A program made the translations under genes and the position numbers. The notes under the pieces were generated by a model. It saw only the letters and a list, made by a program, of their open reading frames with translations, was not told the DNA's origin and did not search any database. DNA of 64,000 nt, taken from positions 1 through 64,000 of the forward strand of contig NZ_JABFNS010000013.1 in NCBI RefSeq assembly GCF_013116825.1. Direction: 5' to 3'. The stretch is from Myxococcus xanthus. GTDB taxonomy: Bacteria > Myxococcota > Myxococcia > Myxococcales > Myxococcaceae. Every line of letters begins with the position of its first letter. Within the stretch, counting starts at the first letter, position 1. This document shows positions 52,809-64,000 of the stretch, piece after piece.

Positions 52809-53868
52809 GCCAGCCCCCTGCGCTTGCGCGGAATCCACCGCGGCAGCACGTCCCAGATTTCCTTCGTCCCGAACAGGCCCTGGGGCCGCGCCAGCATCAG
52901 CGCCACCAGCAGCAGGCCGTACACGGGCATGCGAATCTGGTCCACCTTCTGCGCCAGGCTGCCTTCGGCCCCCAGCAGGGTGAACAGCGAGCGCATGCCT
53001 TCGGGCAGCAGCGTGAGGAACGTGGCCGCGACGATGGCGCCCGTCGTGGAGCCCAGGCCGCCCAGCACCACCATGACGACGATTTCCATCGACTTCACGA
53101 AGGTGAAGGAGCCGGGGTTGATGATGGGCACGAAGTGCGCGAACAGCGCGCCGGCGATGCCCGCGAAGAACGAGGAGATGACGAAGGCGCGGACCTTGTA
53201 GCCCGTGGTGTCCACGCCCATGGCCTCGGCGGCCACCTCGTCCTCGCGGATGGCCCACAGGCTGCGGCCGTGGCTGGAGCCGGTGATGCGCCGGGCCACC
53301 AGCACCGTGAGGAACACGAAGAAGTACACCATGGCCGGCGACGACGTCTGGGGGATGCCGGACAGGCCCAGCGCCCGGCCGAACGCGTCCGTGTTCTGCA
53401 CCACCACGCGGATGATTTCGCCGAAGCCCAGCGTGACGATGGCCAGGTAGTCCCCGCGCAGCCGCAGCGAGGGCAGCCCCACCAGGAAGCCGCACAGCGC
53501 CGCGGCCAGGCCGCCCACCAGCAGCGACACGACGAAGAACACCTGGTCGCTGACCGCCACCGGCAGGAAGGAGAGCGCCACGTCCTTGAAGTTCAGCGAC
53601 AGGACGCCGGAGATGTAGGCCCCCACCGCCATGAAGCCCGCATGGCCAATGGAGAACTGCCCCGTCATCCCGTTCACGATGTTGAGGCTGACCGCGAGGA
53701 TGATGTTCACCCCCACCACCGACAGCAGGTAGGAGGCGAAGGGCGCGTCGCTCATCAGCCCCTGGAACAGCGCCAGCACCGGCAGCGCCAGCAGCACGGG
53801 CAGCAGGCCGCGCAGCGACGCGGGGACGGCGGAGCGGGCCTCGGGGGCAGGAATCGCCGGAGTCTCCA

Positions 53869-53869
<1 letters not shown>
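52805..53869 (-). CDS. livM: Branched-chain amino acid ABC transporter permease LivM
   Basis: A 354-residue permease with about nine helices. Hallmarks are NIVNGMTGQFSIGHAGFMAVGAY and the EAA-type loop GRSLWAIREDEVAAEAMGVD. It pairs with LivH to form the membrane channel. Its ATG overlaps the livH stop by one base (TGATG). Confidence 0.94.
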
Positions 53870-54788
<919 letters not shown>

Positions 54789-54789
<1 letters not shown>

Positions 54790-55994
54790 TAGGGATTGAT
54801 GGTCGTGACGTACTGCGTCTTGCCATCCTCGACCTTGAGGACGACGGCGGACTTCACGGCGTTGCGCTGGGCATCCAGTGTCACGGTGCCCGCCACGCCC
54901 GGGAAGTCCTTTGTCTGGGCAATGGCGTCACGCACGGACGGGCCGCTCAGGTCCTTGGCGCGCTCCAGGGCGCTCACCGCCACGCGGGCCGAATCGTAGC
55001 CCAGCGCGGCCAGGGCGTCCGGCACCGCGCCGTACGCGGCCTTGTAGTCCGCGATGAACTTCTGCACGCGCGGATCCGGGTTGTCCGGCGAGTAGTGGTT
55101 GGAGAAGTAGCTGCCCTCGATGGCGCTGCCGCCCAGCTCGAAGAGCTTCTCGGAGTCCCAGCCGTCGCCGCCCATCAGCGGAACCTTGAGGCCCACCTCG
55201 CGCGCCTGGCGGGCGATGATGCCCACCTCGCTGTAGTAGCCCGGCACGTAGATGCCTTCCGGCTGCGACTTGCGGATGGCGGTGAGCTGGGCGCGGTAAT
55301 CCGTGTCGCCCTGGCTGTAGCTCTCCACGGCCGTCACCTTACCGCCCATCTCCGTGAACTTGCGCGTGAAGACGTCCGCCAGGCCAATGGAGTACGCGCT
55401 CTTGTTGTCCTGGAGCACCGCCACCGTGTTCAGCTTCAGGTTCTCCCGCGCGAACTTCGCCATCACGAAGCCCTGGAACGGGTCGATGAAGCAGACGCGG
55501 AAGATGTAGTCGCCCTTGTCGGTGACGGTGGGGTTGGTGGAGGACGGCGTAATCATCGGCACGCCCGCCGCCTGCGCCTTCTCCGCCATGGCCAGCGAGT
55601 TGGATGACGCCACGTCACCGAGGATGAGCGCGACCTTGTCCTGCGTAATCAGCCGCGTGGCGGCCTGGGCGGCCTCCTCGGGCTTGCTCTGGTTGTCGTA
55701 GACGCGGATGGACAGCTTCTTGCCCTTCACTCCGCCCGCGGCGTTGGCCTCCTTGAGGGCCAGCTCGATGCCGTTGCGCGTGGAGATGCCGAACGTGGCC
55801 TGGCCACCGGTGAGCGAGCCCACCTGCCCCAGCAGGATGGTGTTCGCGTCCGCCGGAGCGCCCCCGGGCGCCGCCCCCTGCCCCTGCGCGGCCTGAGTAC
55901 CTCCTTCACCCGAAGGAGCAGGCTGCGTCTTCTTCTCGCAAGCGGCCACCATGACGGCGAGCGCGGCGAGGAGCATCGGGGCAAGTCGTCGCAT
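54789..55994 (-). CDS. livJ: Branched-chain amino acid-binding lipoprotein LivJ/LivK
   Basis: A 401-residue periplasmic binding protein with a lipoprotein signal (MLLAALAVMVAAC), a Gly/Ala/Pro linker, and the type I periplasmic-binding fold: ILLGQVGSLTGGQATFG, LSIRVYDNQSKPEEAAQ, MITPSSTNPTVTDKGDYIFR. The serine/threonine cluster at SSTNPT lines the ligand pocket. ATG 55994 starts MRRLAPM. First gene of livJHMGF; being tethered by lipid is unusual versus E. coli LivJ but common in other phyla. Confidence 0.92.
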
Positions 55995-56117
55995 GCAGGG
56001 CTTCCCTTCTCGGAAACTGACACGGCAAAGCCCTGGTTTTCTAGGGGACACCTCTCCATGGGTCAAGCGTGCAGCCTTCCCGAGCCCCCGTCACACACCC
56101 CCTGTGCAGCGCGTCAG

Positions 56118-56837
56118 TCAGGAGTGCAGCCCGTCCACCGGGCCGTCGTGGAGCACCTCGCCCCGCTCCTCCACCTCCGCCGTCTCTTTCCGAACGGTGG
56201 CGTGAACCTGCCGGAGCACCTCGTCGGTGTACCGGGAAACCGCAACCTCCTGCCAGACATGCACGGACCTGGTGACCTCCACCCGCTCCTCATGCAGGGG
56301 GATGACGAAGGTGCCCGCCTCGAAGGGCACCAGCCCCTCCAGCACCGGCCGGGCGGACGCCACGGCCTCCGGCGCCGGCGGGCCCTCGGCGTCCACGGCC
56401 TGCTCGGACACCCGCTCCACCACCAGCTCCTCGCGGCGCACGGGCACGGAGAAGTGCCGCACCTCCGTCCGCACCACCTTGTGGATGCGCACCTGTCCCG
56501 CCTCGCGCACCACCACGTGAGGATGGGCCTCCTCGCGGGCCAGGGGCACCACGAGTTCGCCGGGCGTCGCGAACCCGGCGGAGAACACGGACTCAGGGTG
56601 ACCTGACCGCGCCTGCGCCGGGCCGTCGTGCGCTGGTGACACCTCGTCCCGCGTCAGCCCCAGGTGCACGTCCTCTCCGCGCACGTCCACCACATCGCCG
56701 TAGCGCGCGGTGAAGGACTTCAGCCGCAGCAGCCCTCCTTCGATGGCGAAGGTCTCCCCGCCACACCCCACCACGGTGCCCAACCGGGCCCCATCCGCCG
56801 TGAAGACCCGCATCCCTTCCCGTACGTCCGTGCGCAT
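56118..56837 (-). CDS. PRC-barrel/DUF2382 (YsnF/AvaK) stress protein
   Basis: A 239-residue protein. The N-terminal 60 residues form a PRC-barrel-like piece (MRVFTADGARLGTVVGCGGE) and the rest is a DUF2382 repeat region with VRRHFSVPVRREELVVERV-type lines (SVPVRREELVVERVSEQAV) and VIPLHEERVEVTRSV. DUF2382 proteins are stress-linked in cyanobacteria and Gram-positives; function is unknown. AGGAG precedes ATG 56837. It is followed in reverse by the next small gene and is divergent from a second DUF2382 gene. Confidence 0.83.
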   Translation of the reverse strand: MRTDVREGMRVFTADGARLGTVVGCGGETFAIEGGLLRLKSFTARYGDVVDVRGEDVHLGLTRDEVSPAHDGPAQARSGHPESVFSAGFATPGELVVPLAREEAHPHVVVREAGQVRIHKVVRTEVRHFSVPVRREELVVERVSEQAVDAEGPPAPEAVASARPVLEGLVPFEAGTFVIPLHEERVEVTRSVHVWQEVAVSRYTDEVLRQVHATVRKETAEVEERGEVLHDGPVDGLHS

Positions 56838-56871
56838 CGGAGGACTCCTCTCATGTGGTGTGGTTCGCGGC

Positions 56872-57258
56872 TCACGCCAGCGTGGGCAACCCGGGCTCGC
56901 TCCAGGGATGCTCCCGGCCATTCGGCCCGCGCCGGCGCACCCGCTCCAGGGGCGTGCTGGGGCGCTCCGGGTCCGTGTCCGTCTCCAGCGCGGCGGGCTC
57001 GCGGGCAGCGGGCGGCGAGGAGGGCACCAGGGCCAGGACGGGAAGCGGCCGGAGCCGATGGCGCGCGAGCCGGCCCGCCACCAGGGCGCCCAGCATCCCG
57101 GAGGCGCAGGCCACGCCCACCATGGGGCCTCGCAGGTCCGGACGGAGCAGCCGGTGGATGCCACGCACCACCAGGTGCGCCCCCACACCCGCGGCCGCGC
57201 CGCCCACCCATGAGTCACTCCAGCGCCACGGCTCCCAGGTTCCCTGCCTGCTTCTCAT
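56872..57258 (-). CDS. Small membrane-associated protein near DUF2382 gene
   Basis: A 128-residue protein. It has a Gly/Ala/Val-rich double hydrophobic segment (SWVGGAAAGVGAHLVVRGI, GPMVGVACASGMLGALVAGR) like glycine-zipper proteins, and a Pro/Arg-rich tail. ATG 57258 is preceded by GGGAG at six bases. It lies 34 bases upstream of the DUF2382 gene on the same strand, so probably one operon. Family not recognised. Confidence 0.62.
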   Translation of the reverse strand: MRSRQGTWEPWRWSDSWVGGAAAGVGAHLVVRGIHRLLRPDLRGPMVGVACASGMLGALVAGRLARHRLRPLPVLALVPSSPPAAREPAALETDTDPERPSTPLERVRRRGPNGREHPWSEPGLPTLA

Positions 57259-57596
57259 GACGGACTCCCGTTGGGTGCTCACGGCACGCGGTCCGGACGC
57301 ACCTCGCTTGAAGATGGGGTGGGCCGCCGCGCCCTGAGAAGCCCCGGCTCACGGCCGCTGGCGCGGTGTCGCCAGGGCAGGCGAAAGGACAGGCGGGCGT
57401 TCGGGTGGGCAGGCACGGTGCCGAGCCAACTGGCACTGCGTCCTCGGCCCCTGACACCGAGACCGAGCGCTCACACCTTCCATGATGACCGGGGTGGAAA
57501 CCCCAGGGCCTCGTGCTCGCACGCGGGGCCTCCACCAGCGCCGGGGTCCAAGGTGTGGCCAGCAGGCCCGCCCGCCCCGGTCACGAGGAGCCAGCC
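57259..57596. other. Divergent promoter region of the two DUF2382 units
   Basis: 338 bases between divergent genes with no supportable frame. It contains GC-rich direct short repeats (GGGCAGGC-type) but no clear promoter motif was picked out by eye. Both stress-protein units start here. Confidence 0.5.
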
Positions 57597-58469
57597 ATGT
57601 ACCAACGCAGCGACGTCAATGAAGGGATGGTCGTCCGCAGCATCGACGGCGAGAAGCTCGGCAAGGTCTTCGCCGTCGGCGACGGCGAGTTCCACATCGA
57701 GAAGGGCCTCTTCTTCCCGAAGGACTACCTGGTCCGGTACTCGGAAATCAGTCGCATCGACGGCTCGGAAATCATCCTCAGCCACGGCAAGGAGATGCTG
57801 AGCCGGCTGACGGGTGAGGACCGCACGGGCGCCGTCGCCGGCACGGGTGGCGGCGCGGGCGTGGGTCCGGGCGCGGTGGGACTGGGCGCCGACCGGGCCG
57901 CGGCCCGCGCCAGCACGGGCATGGACGCCACCACGGACACGGTGGGCCGCAAGGGCGCCTACGACACGGACTACGACACACGCCTGGGCACGGACACCGC
58001 GGGCCTGAAAGCCACGGACACCTCGGTCGGCGCGCGGGACATCCACGGCCGCGAGGAGGACATCACCATCCCCCTGCACAGGGAGGAGGTGGACGTGCTC
58101 AAGCGGGACGTCCAGGCCGGGGAGGTCCGCGTCCACAAGGACGTGGTGGAGGAGGACCGGGAGATGGACGTGCCGGTGCGCCGCGAACGCGTCCGCGTGG
58201 AGCGCCGGGACGTGAGCCCGGAACGCCCGGCGATGAATGCCTCGTTCCAGGAGGAGACCGTCGTCGTCCCGCTGCGCGCCGAGGAGGTCGAAGTCCAGAA
58301 GCGCACCGTCGTCGACGAGGAGGTCGTCATCCACAAGGACGAGGTGGATGAGGAGCGCCACATCTCCGAGCACGTCCGCCGGGAACAGGTGGACATCCGC
58401 ACCGAGGGCAGCGACGAGCGGGCTCGTACGCTGAACGCGCCCTCCGACGACCCGCTCAAGCGCGGGTAG
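57597..58469 (+). CDS. PRC-barrel plus DUF2382 protein
   Basis: A 290-residue protein. A PRC barrel (MVVRSIDGEKLGKVFAVGDG, FFPKDYLVRYSEISRIDG) is at residues 8-65. A Gly/Ala/Thr linker comes next, then DUF2382 from about 155 on with alternating charged strands (ITIPLHREEVDVLKRDV, VVVPLRAEEVEVQKRTV, EERHISEHVRREQVDIRTEG). This is the YsnF domain order. Probably a general-stress protein; role unknown. GAGGAG precedes ATG 57597. It is the partner of the smaller DUF2382 protein on the opposite strand. Confidence 0.88.
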   Translation: MYQRSDVNEGMVVRSIDGEKLGKVFAVGDGEFHIEKGLFFPKDYLVRYSEISRIDGSEIILSHGKEMLSRLTGEDRTGAVAGTGGGAGVGPGAVGLGADRAAARASTGMDATTDTVGRKGAYDTDYDTRLGTDTAGLKATDTSVGARDIHGREEDITIPLHREEVDVLKRDVQAGEVRVHKDVVEEDREMDVPVRRERVRVERRDVSPERPAMNASFQEETVVVPLRAEEVEVQKRTVVDEEVVIHKDEVDEERHISEHVRREQVDIRTEGSDERARTLNAPSDDPLKRG

Positions 58470-58486
58470 CCGAGCGCGCCTTCCCG

Positions 58487-58504
58487 GCCCCTCCCGGGAG
58501 GGGC
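58487..58504. terminator. Palindromic terminator between DUF2382 gene and kinase
   Basis: GCCCCTCCCGGGAGGGGC is a perfect 18-base palindrome in the gap between two convergent genes, 17 bases after the stop of the DUF2382 gene. Confidence 0.5.
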
Positions 58505-58524
58505 TGGGTCTCCTCCCCGCTTCA

Positions 58525-60045
58525 TCAGGGTGAGGACTTCCGGAGTCGCGGCCGCATGATGGGCGTTTCCTCCTGGGACCGCCCTCCCGCCGAGGCAGGG
58601 CGGTCCAACCGCATGAACTCGCGATGCCGGTCGGGGAAGTGCTTCCCCATGAGCCTCACCAGCTCCGAGTCGTTCGCCGGACGGCAGGCATCCGCCAACC
58701 GGTCCGCCATCTCCCGCGCGCTGCCGAAGCGCGCCTCGGGGCGCTTGGCCAGCGCCGTCTCCAGCACGTCCCAGAGCGCCCGGGAGACGTGCGAAGGCCG
58801 CGGCGGAAGCGCCTCTTCGCAGATGGCGTGCATGGTGGCCAGCTCGTCGGGCTTCTCGAAGGCCCGCGCGCCGATGAGCGACTGGTAGAGGACGAGCCCC
58901 ATGGCGAACAGGTCGCTGCGCGCATCCAGCCTCATGCCGCGCGCCTGCTCGGGGGACATGTACAGCGGCTTGCCCTTCACGATGCCCGGCAGCGTCACCG
59001 TGCGCTGGGCGCGGGCCTTGGCCACCCCGAAGTCCAGCACCTTCACCCGCCCGTCGAACCCCACCATGAGGTTGTGCGGGGACAAATCCCGGTGCACCAG
59101 CTCGAGCGGCGCGCCGTCCTCGCCCTGCAGCACGTGCGCCGCATGCAGCCCCGCCAGGCCCTGGCACACCACGGCCACCGCGTGCGCCGTCTCCAGCGGG
59201 CCCTTGGCCGCGCGGAGGAGCCGCTCCAGGTCCACGCCGCGCACCAACTCCATGGCGATGTAGTACGCGCCCTCCGCCTCGCCGAAGTCGTAGACGTGCA
59301 CCAGGTTGGGGTGGGAGAGCCGCAGGCCGATGCGGGCCTCGTCCAGGAACTGCTGGACGATGGAAGGGTCCGAGGACAGGTGCGGGAGGATGCGCTTGAG
59401 GGCCACCAGCCGGCCCAGGCCCTCCGGGCCTCGGGTCCGCGCCACCAGCACCTGCGCCATGCCCCCGGTCCCCAGAGGTGTCACCACCTCATAGCGGCCA
59501 ATGTGGCCCCGCGAGGCCGTGGGCGGCTCCCCGGAGAGCGCGTCCAGCCGCTCCAGCGCGCCCTTGCCATCCGTCAGCGCGAGGAAGCCCAGCACGGCGC
59601 TGTCGAGCTGCTCGCCAATGGCCTCCACCAGCTTCATCACCAGCCCGCCGCCGCCGTCGAAGGCGCCCTCCACCACCAGCCCCAGGCCCCCCAGCTCCAG
59701 GCTGCCCAGGGCCAGCCGCGTGCAGAAGAGCGTCCGGCCGTCGTCCAGCTTGCGGACACCTCGCCAGTGCGCCGCCTCCAGGACGTCCACCCCGGGCTCA
59801 CCCAGCACCCGCGTCAGCACCGGGCCTCGCGTCCCTCGCAGGGACACGAAGCCCGCGCGCGCGTGCACCAGCCGGGCACACTGCGTGAGAAACACGTCGA
59901 GCCCGGAGTCCAGGGCCAGGCCCCGCTCCAGGCAGTCCTCCAGGATGACGTCGGCCATCCGATGCACGGAGACCAGACCCCGGAGAAAAACGACCTCTTC
60001 CTCTAAAGAGGGGAAATCCACGGGCCCATTCAACACCCAGGACAC
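58525..60045 (-). CDS. Ser/Thr protein kinase with N-terminal GAF-like domain
   Basis: A 506-residue cytoplasmic kinase with an N-terminal ~170-residue sensor region (VHARAGFVSLRGTRGPVLTR, LELGGLGLVVEGAF) that looks like a GAF domain. The kinase domain follows from about 188: glycine loop PLGTGGMAQVLVAR, Lys in VALKRIL, catalytic loop HRDLSPHN, DFG in VLDFGVAKA, and SPEQARG. The catalytic loop has Ser in place of the usual Lys (HRDxKxxN), as in many myxobacterial kinases. No membrane helix. GTG 60045 is the start. A small membrane gene precedes it by 32 bases. Confidence 0.9.
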   Translation of the reverse strand: MSWVLNGPVDFPSLEEEVVFLRGLVSVHRMADVILEDCLERGLALDSGLDVFLTQCARLVHARAGFVSLRGTRGPVLTRVLGEPGVDVLEAAHWRGVRKLDDGRTLFCTRLALGSLELGGLGLVVEGAFDGGGGLVMKLVEAIGEQLDSAVLGFLALTDGKGALERLDALSGEPPTASRGHIGRYEVVTPLGTGGMAQVLVARTRGPEGLGRLVALKRILPHLSSDPSIVQQFLDEARIGLRLSHPNLVHVYDFGEAEGAYYIAMELVRGVDLERLLRAAKGPLETAHAVAVVCQGLAGLHAAHVLQGEDGAPLELVHRDLSPHNLMVGFDGRVKVLDFGVAKARAQRTVTLPGIVKGKPLYMSPEQARGMRLDARSDLFAMGLVLYQSLIGARAFEKPDELATMHAICEEALPPRPSHVSRALWDVLETALAKRPEARFGSAREMADRLADACRPANDSELVRLMGKHFPDRHREFMRLDRPASAGGRSQEETPIMRPRLRKSSP

Positions 60046-60077
60046 CCTTTTCAGGAAACCCGGAACCGCCGGGACGG

Positions 60078-60374
60078 CTACACGCGCTCCCGGTCCTTCA
60101 ACGGCGCCACGGCCGGAAGGTGCTCGGGCGTGCCCGAGCGGAGCGGCCGGGGCAGGGGGTCATCCATCAGCCCGTGCATCTCCAGGACGCGCTCCAGGTG
60201 CGCCACGCGCTCGCGGAGCAGCCGCACCTCCATGCCGCCGTGCTGGGCCTCCTTCAGCCGGATGAAGGCCTCCACCAAGGGCTTGAGGGAGAAGCGAAGC
60301 GTGAGCCCGAACAGGGGCACCCCCACCACCATGGCGGTGATGAGGAAGATGACGATGCCTTCGGTGACGTCCAT
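60078..60374 (-). CDS. Small membrane protein upstream of the kinase
   Basis: A 98-residue protein with one N-terminal membrane helix (GIVIFLITAMVVGVPLFGLTL) and a coiled-coil-like charged stretch (FIRLKEAQHGGMEVRLLRERVAHLERVLEMHGL, quoted in part: LLRERVAHLERVLEM). It ends in a proline-rich tail. It is 32 bases before the kinase gene on the same strand and may serve as its membrane partner. No family recognised. Confidence 0.7.
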   Translation of the reverse strand: MDVTEGIVIFLITAMVVGVPLFGLTLRFSLKPLVEAFIRLKEAQHGGMEVRLLRERVAHLERVLEMHGLMDDPLPRPLRSGTPEHLPAVAPLKDRERV

Positions 60375-60443
60375 TGATGCGCTCCAGGGGACTGACTGCG
60401 CGGCAGGCAGTCTACGCTGGAGCGAGGAGGCGATTGCGAGCGT

Positions 60444-62267
<1,824 letters not shown>

Positions 62268-62272
62268 GTTGG

Positions 62273-63145
62273 TTACTGGCTCCCCCCGGAAGAGTTCTCG
62301 GACTGCGCGGGCGCGGCGGGCGCCTCGGTGTCGGTCGTGGCGGTGTCGGTCGTGGCGACGGCCGGCGGCGCCGCGGCGGCCACGGGCTCGGCGGGAGCAC
62401 GCGCGACGACGACCATGGCCGGACGCACCAGCCGCTCATTCAGGTAGAAGCCGCGCACGACTTCGTAGGCGACGTGGCCGGCGGGGACGTCCGCCGTCTC
62501 CACCTGCTGGATGGCCTCGTGCACGCGCGGGTCGAATACCTGCCCCTTGGCGCTGAAGCCCTTCACGCCGTGGCGGCCCAGCGCGTCCTCGAAGGACTTG
62601 CGCGTCATGGCCACGCCCTTCTCGAAGCTGTCCAGGTCCGGTGACTTGGCCGCGGCGTCAATCGCGCGGTCCAGGTTGTCCATCACCGGGAGCAGGTCCT
62701 TGAGCAGCTTCTCCGAGCCGAAGCGCTGGACCTCCTCCTTCTCCTTCTGCGCGCGCTTGCGGTAGTTCTCCAGGTCCGCGGCGTGGCGCACGGTGCGCTC
62801 CTGCGCCTCCTTCGCACGCTCGTGGGCCTCGCGCAGGCGCTCCATCGTCTCGCGCCCCTTGGCCTGGCTGAACTCGAGCTGGGCCTTGAGGGACTCCACC
62901 TCCTGGCGGAGCGCCGCCACGTCCTCGGACGGGGGCGCCTCGGCGTCAGACGGCGGAGAAGTGGTGTCGGCGGGGGACGCGGACGCTTCGGACTCCACCG
63001 GGGTGGACGGGCCTGAAGCCTCCACCTCGATGACGGTCACCTCGTCCTCTTCGTCCATGTGACGCTCGACGCTGCGAACCGCCGCGTCAATGACGTCCTG
63101 CCCGATGTCTGTCTGGATTCTGCTCTTGTCGTTCGAGCCGGCCAC
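62273..63145 (-). CDS. grpE: Nucleotide exchange factor GrpE, extended
   Basis: A 290-residue GrpE, about 90 residues longer than typical. The first ~95 residues are acidic and Ser/Pro/Glu-rich ([20 protein letters not shown]). The coiled coil and beta domain follow: [32 protein letters not shown] and the [11 protein letters not shown] region. A second Ala/Pro/Thr-rich tail follows ([19 protein letters not shown]). It frees ADP from DnaK. GTG 63145 (VAGSNDKS) is the likely start, but has no clear ribosome binding site. No CIRCE-type element was seen upstream. Confidence 0.9.
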   Translation of the reverse strand: MAGSNDKSRIQTDIGQDVIDAAVRSVERHMDEEDEVTVIEVEASGPSTPVESEASASPADTTSPPSDAEAPPSEDVAALRQEVESLKAQLEFSQAKGRETMERLREAHERAKEAQERTVRHAADLENYRKRAQKEKEEVQRFGSEKLLKDLLPVMDNLDRAIDAAAKSPDLDSFEKGVAMTRKSFEDALGRHGVKGFSAKGQVFDPRVHEAIQQVETADVPAGHVAYEVVRGFYLNERLVRPAMVVVARAPAEPVAAAAPPAVATTDTATTDTEAPAAPAQSENSSGGSQ

Positions 63146-63246
63146 GGCGCGCACTATCTCACGCGCCGCGGGACCTTCCAAATGGCGAGAAGGACAAAGG
63201 AAACCGCCCTGCCCCCGGGCAGGCGGGCTTCACACCCAGCGGAACT

Positions 63247-63756
63247 TCACGCTCCGGCGGTGGTCTTGGAGGCGGGCTTCTTGGGCCGGCCAATCGTCTT
63301 CTTGGAACCCGAAACAGCCTTCTTCGCCGTCTTCGTGGCGGCGCCCTTGGCGGCGGGCTTCTTGCGGCCAATGGACTTTTCCCCGGCCTTCTTCGCGGTG
63401 GGGCGGGAGGCGCTGGCCTTGGGGGCCTTGGCCCCGGCTGCGGGCTCGGCTGGCGCCTTGGCGGGGCGCGAGGGGGGGGCCTTCTCGCCGCCCTCCTCGT
63501 TCGTGAAGGCGCGCTCGACGGCGCCCTCGACCTGACGCACAGCGACTTCAATCTTCTCCGCCGCCACCTTGCTGGTGCTGGCGGCCCAGGTGCGCAGCTG
63601 CTCCAGGCCTTCCTTCACCTTGGCCTGGTTCTGAGGGTCCTTCACTTCCTTGAGCAGGCGCTCAGCCTCGCCGCGCAGGTCATCGGTGGTGCGCTTGAGC
63701 TCGTCACCGGTGCGCTTGAGGAAGTCCATCAGCTGCTTGTCCCACTTGTTCGCCAT
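63247..63756 (-). CDS. Protein with helical N terminus and histone-like Lys/Ala tail
   Basis: A 169-residue protein. Residues 1-88 are amphipathic and charged (MDFLKRTGDELKRTTDDLRG, EVKDPQNQAKVKEGLEQLRT), like phasin-type or DUF-like helical bundles. From residue 92 the sequence is rich in Lys, Ala and Pro (SRPTAKKAGEKSIGRKKPA, TKTAKKAVSGSKKTIGRPKK), a histone H1/Hc1-like tail expected to bind nucleic acid, with a GRPKK AT-hook-like core. GGAGGAGACAG precedes ATG 63756. It lies upstream of grpE on the same strand, 101 bases away. Confidence 0.78.
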   Translation of the reverse strand: MANKWDKQLMDFLKRTGDELKRTTDDLRGEAERLLKEVKDPQNQAKVKEGLEQLRTWAASTSKVAAEKIEVAVRQVEGAVERAFTNEEGGEKAPPSRPAKAPAEPAAGAKAPKASASRPTAKKAGEKSIGRKKPAAKGAATKTAKKAVSGSKKTIGRPKKPASKTTAGA

Positions 63757-64000
63757 GTGCTGTCTCCTCCATGGGGCAGTCATCCCCCCCGAAAACCATT
63801 CCACTCCACGGCTGCCCGGAGCGCAAAACCTTCCAGCGCTTGCTTGAAACACGAACGATGTCGGCGGCCATTGCCTTTCGCGCCACGCGCCTCGTGCATG
63901 CGGGCGGGCGTCGAGGCTAGAGTGAGCGCGTCGCGTGCCCCACTCCTCGAGGCCCGCGCTGGAGCCCGCCGACATGCCGTTTTTCCGAATGGCGGGGATG

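Noticed and set aside
63146..63246. CIRCE or other heat-shock operator before grpE-dnaK
   Set aside because: No TTAGCACTC-N9-GAGTGCTAA-like repeat could be found in the gap, so HrcA control is not supported by this sequence.

Overview
The window is high-GC DNA with very strong GC preference at third codon positions. It has frequent GTG starts and GTGA/ATGA stop-start overlaps, and many predicted lipoproteins. Other signs are proteins with a MYXO-CTERM-like tail, a TIGR02265-family protein, MopE-type metal-binding repeats, DUF4388/PATAN response regulators and a protein kinase of the myxobacterial type. Together these point to a Myxococcaceae chromosome (Myxococcus, Corallococcus or a close relative). 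No rRNA, tRNA, CRISPR array or prophage was seen. Species-level assignment cannot be made from reading alone.

Layout. 0.35-4.4 kb: MoxR ATPase, DUF58 protein and BatA-type VWA protein in one operon, facing a small membrane protein and a wrecked zinc alcohol dehydrogenase gene. 5.6-8.2 kb: an AT-rich regulatory stretch and a three-gene operon that reads as sdpC-sdpA-sdpB, the Bacillus sporulation-delaying-protein (cannibalism toxin) system, with a strong hairpin between toxin precursor and maturation genes. 8.4-21 kb: mostly housekeeping and myxobacterial accessory genes. These are a GTPase, DbpA helicase, a double-KaiC protein with a response regulator, NagZ, a peroxiredoxin carrying a histone-H1-like tail, a His-rich lipoprotein opposite a NicO-type nickel/cobalt transporter-like protein, a PATAN response regulator and a methyltransferase.

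21.2-24.8 kb: HAD-UbiA fusion, DprE1-like oxidase and DprE2-like reductase, which together look like a decaprenyl-phosphoryl-arabinose type pathway. 27.6-32.5 kb: a tightly overlapping type III polyketide synthase operon (PKS, ICMT/YpbQ-like methyltransferase, acyl carrier protein, fatty-acyl-AMP ligase, FAD oxidoreductase), comparable to srsABC/bpsAB lipid loci but with its own starter-unit loading pair. 32.7-34.0 kb: decayed DNA with a MYXO-CTERM pseudogene, an IS630-like remnant and a perfect 24-bp inverted repeat. 34.0-37.1 kb: modABC facing a MarR regulator, with repeated motifs between them.

37-51 kb: HtrA-type protease, YdcF-type protein, TIGR02265 protein, endonuclease/exonuclease/phosphatase lipoprotein, a CxxCH-containing surface protein, TetR + DUF4336 pair, prolyl-tRNA synthetase, ThpR, a YiiX-type hydrolase, a MopE-like protein and a trans-aconitate methyltransferase-like protein. 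51-56 kb: complete branched-chain amino acid ABC operon livJHMGF. 56-58.5 kb: two divergent DUF2382 stress proteins. 58.5-64 kb: Ser/Thr kinase, grpE-dnaK, and a second protein with a lysine/alanine-rich histone-like tail.

The points most worth following up are the SDP-like toxin operon, the type III PKS operon with FAAL/ACP, the DprE1/DprE2/UbiA set, the peroxiredoxin-histone fusion, and the 32-bp palindrome that breaks the alcohol dehydrogenase.
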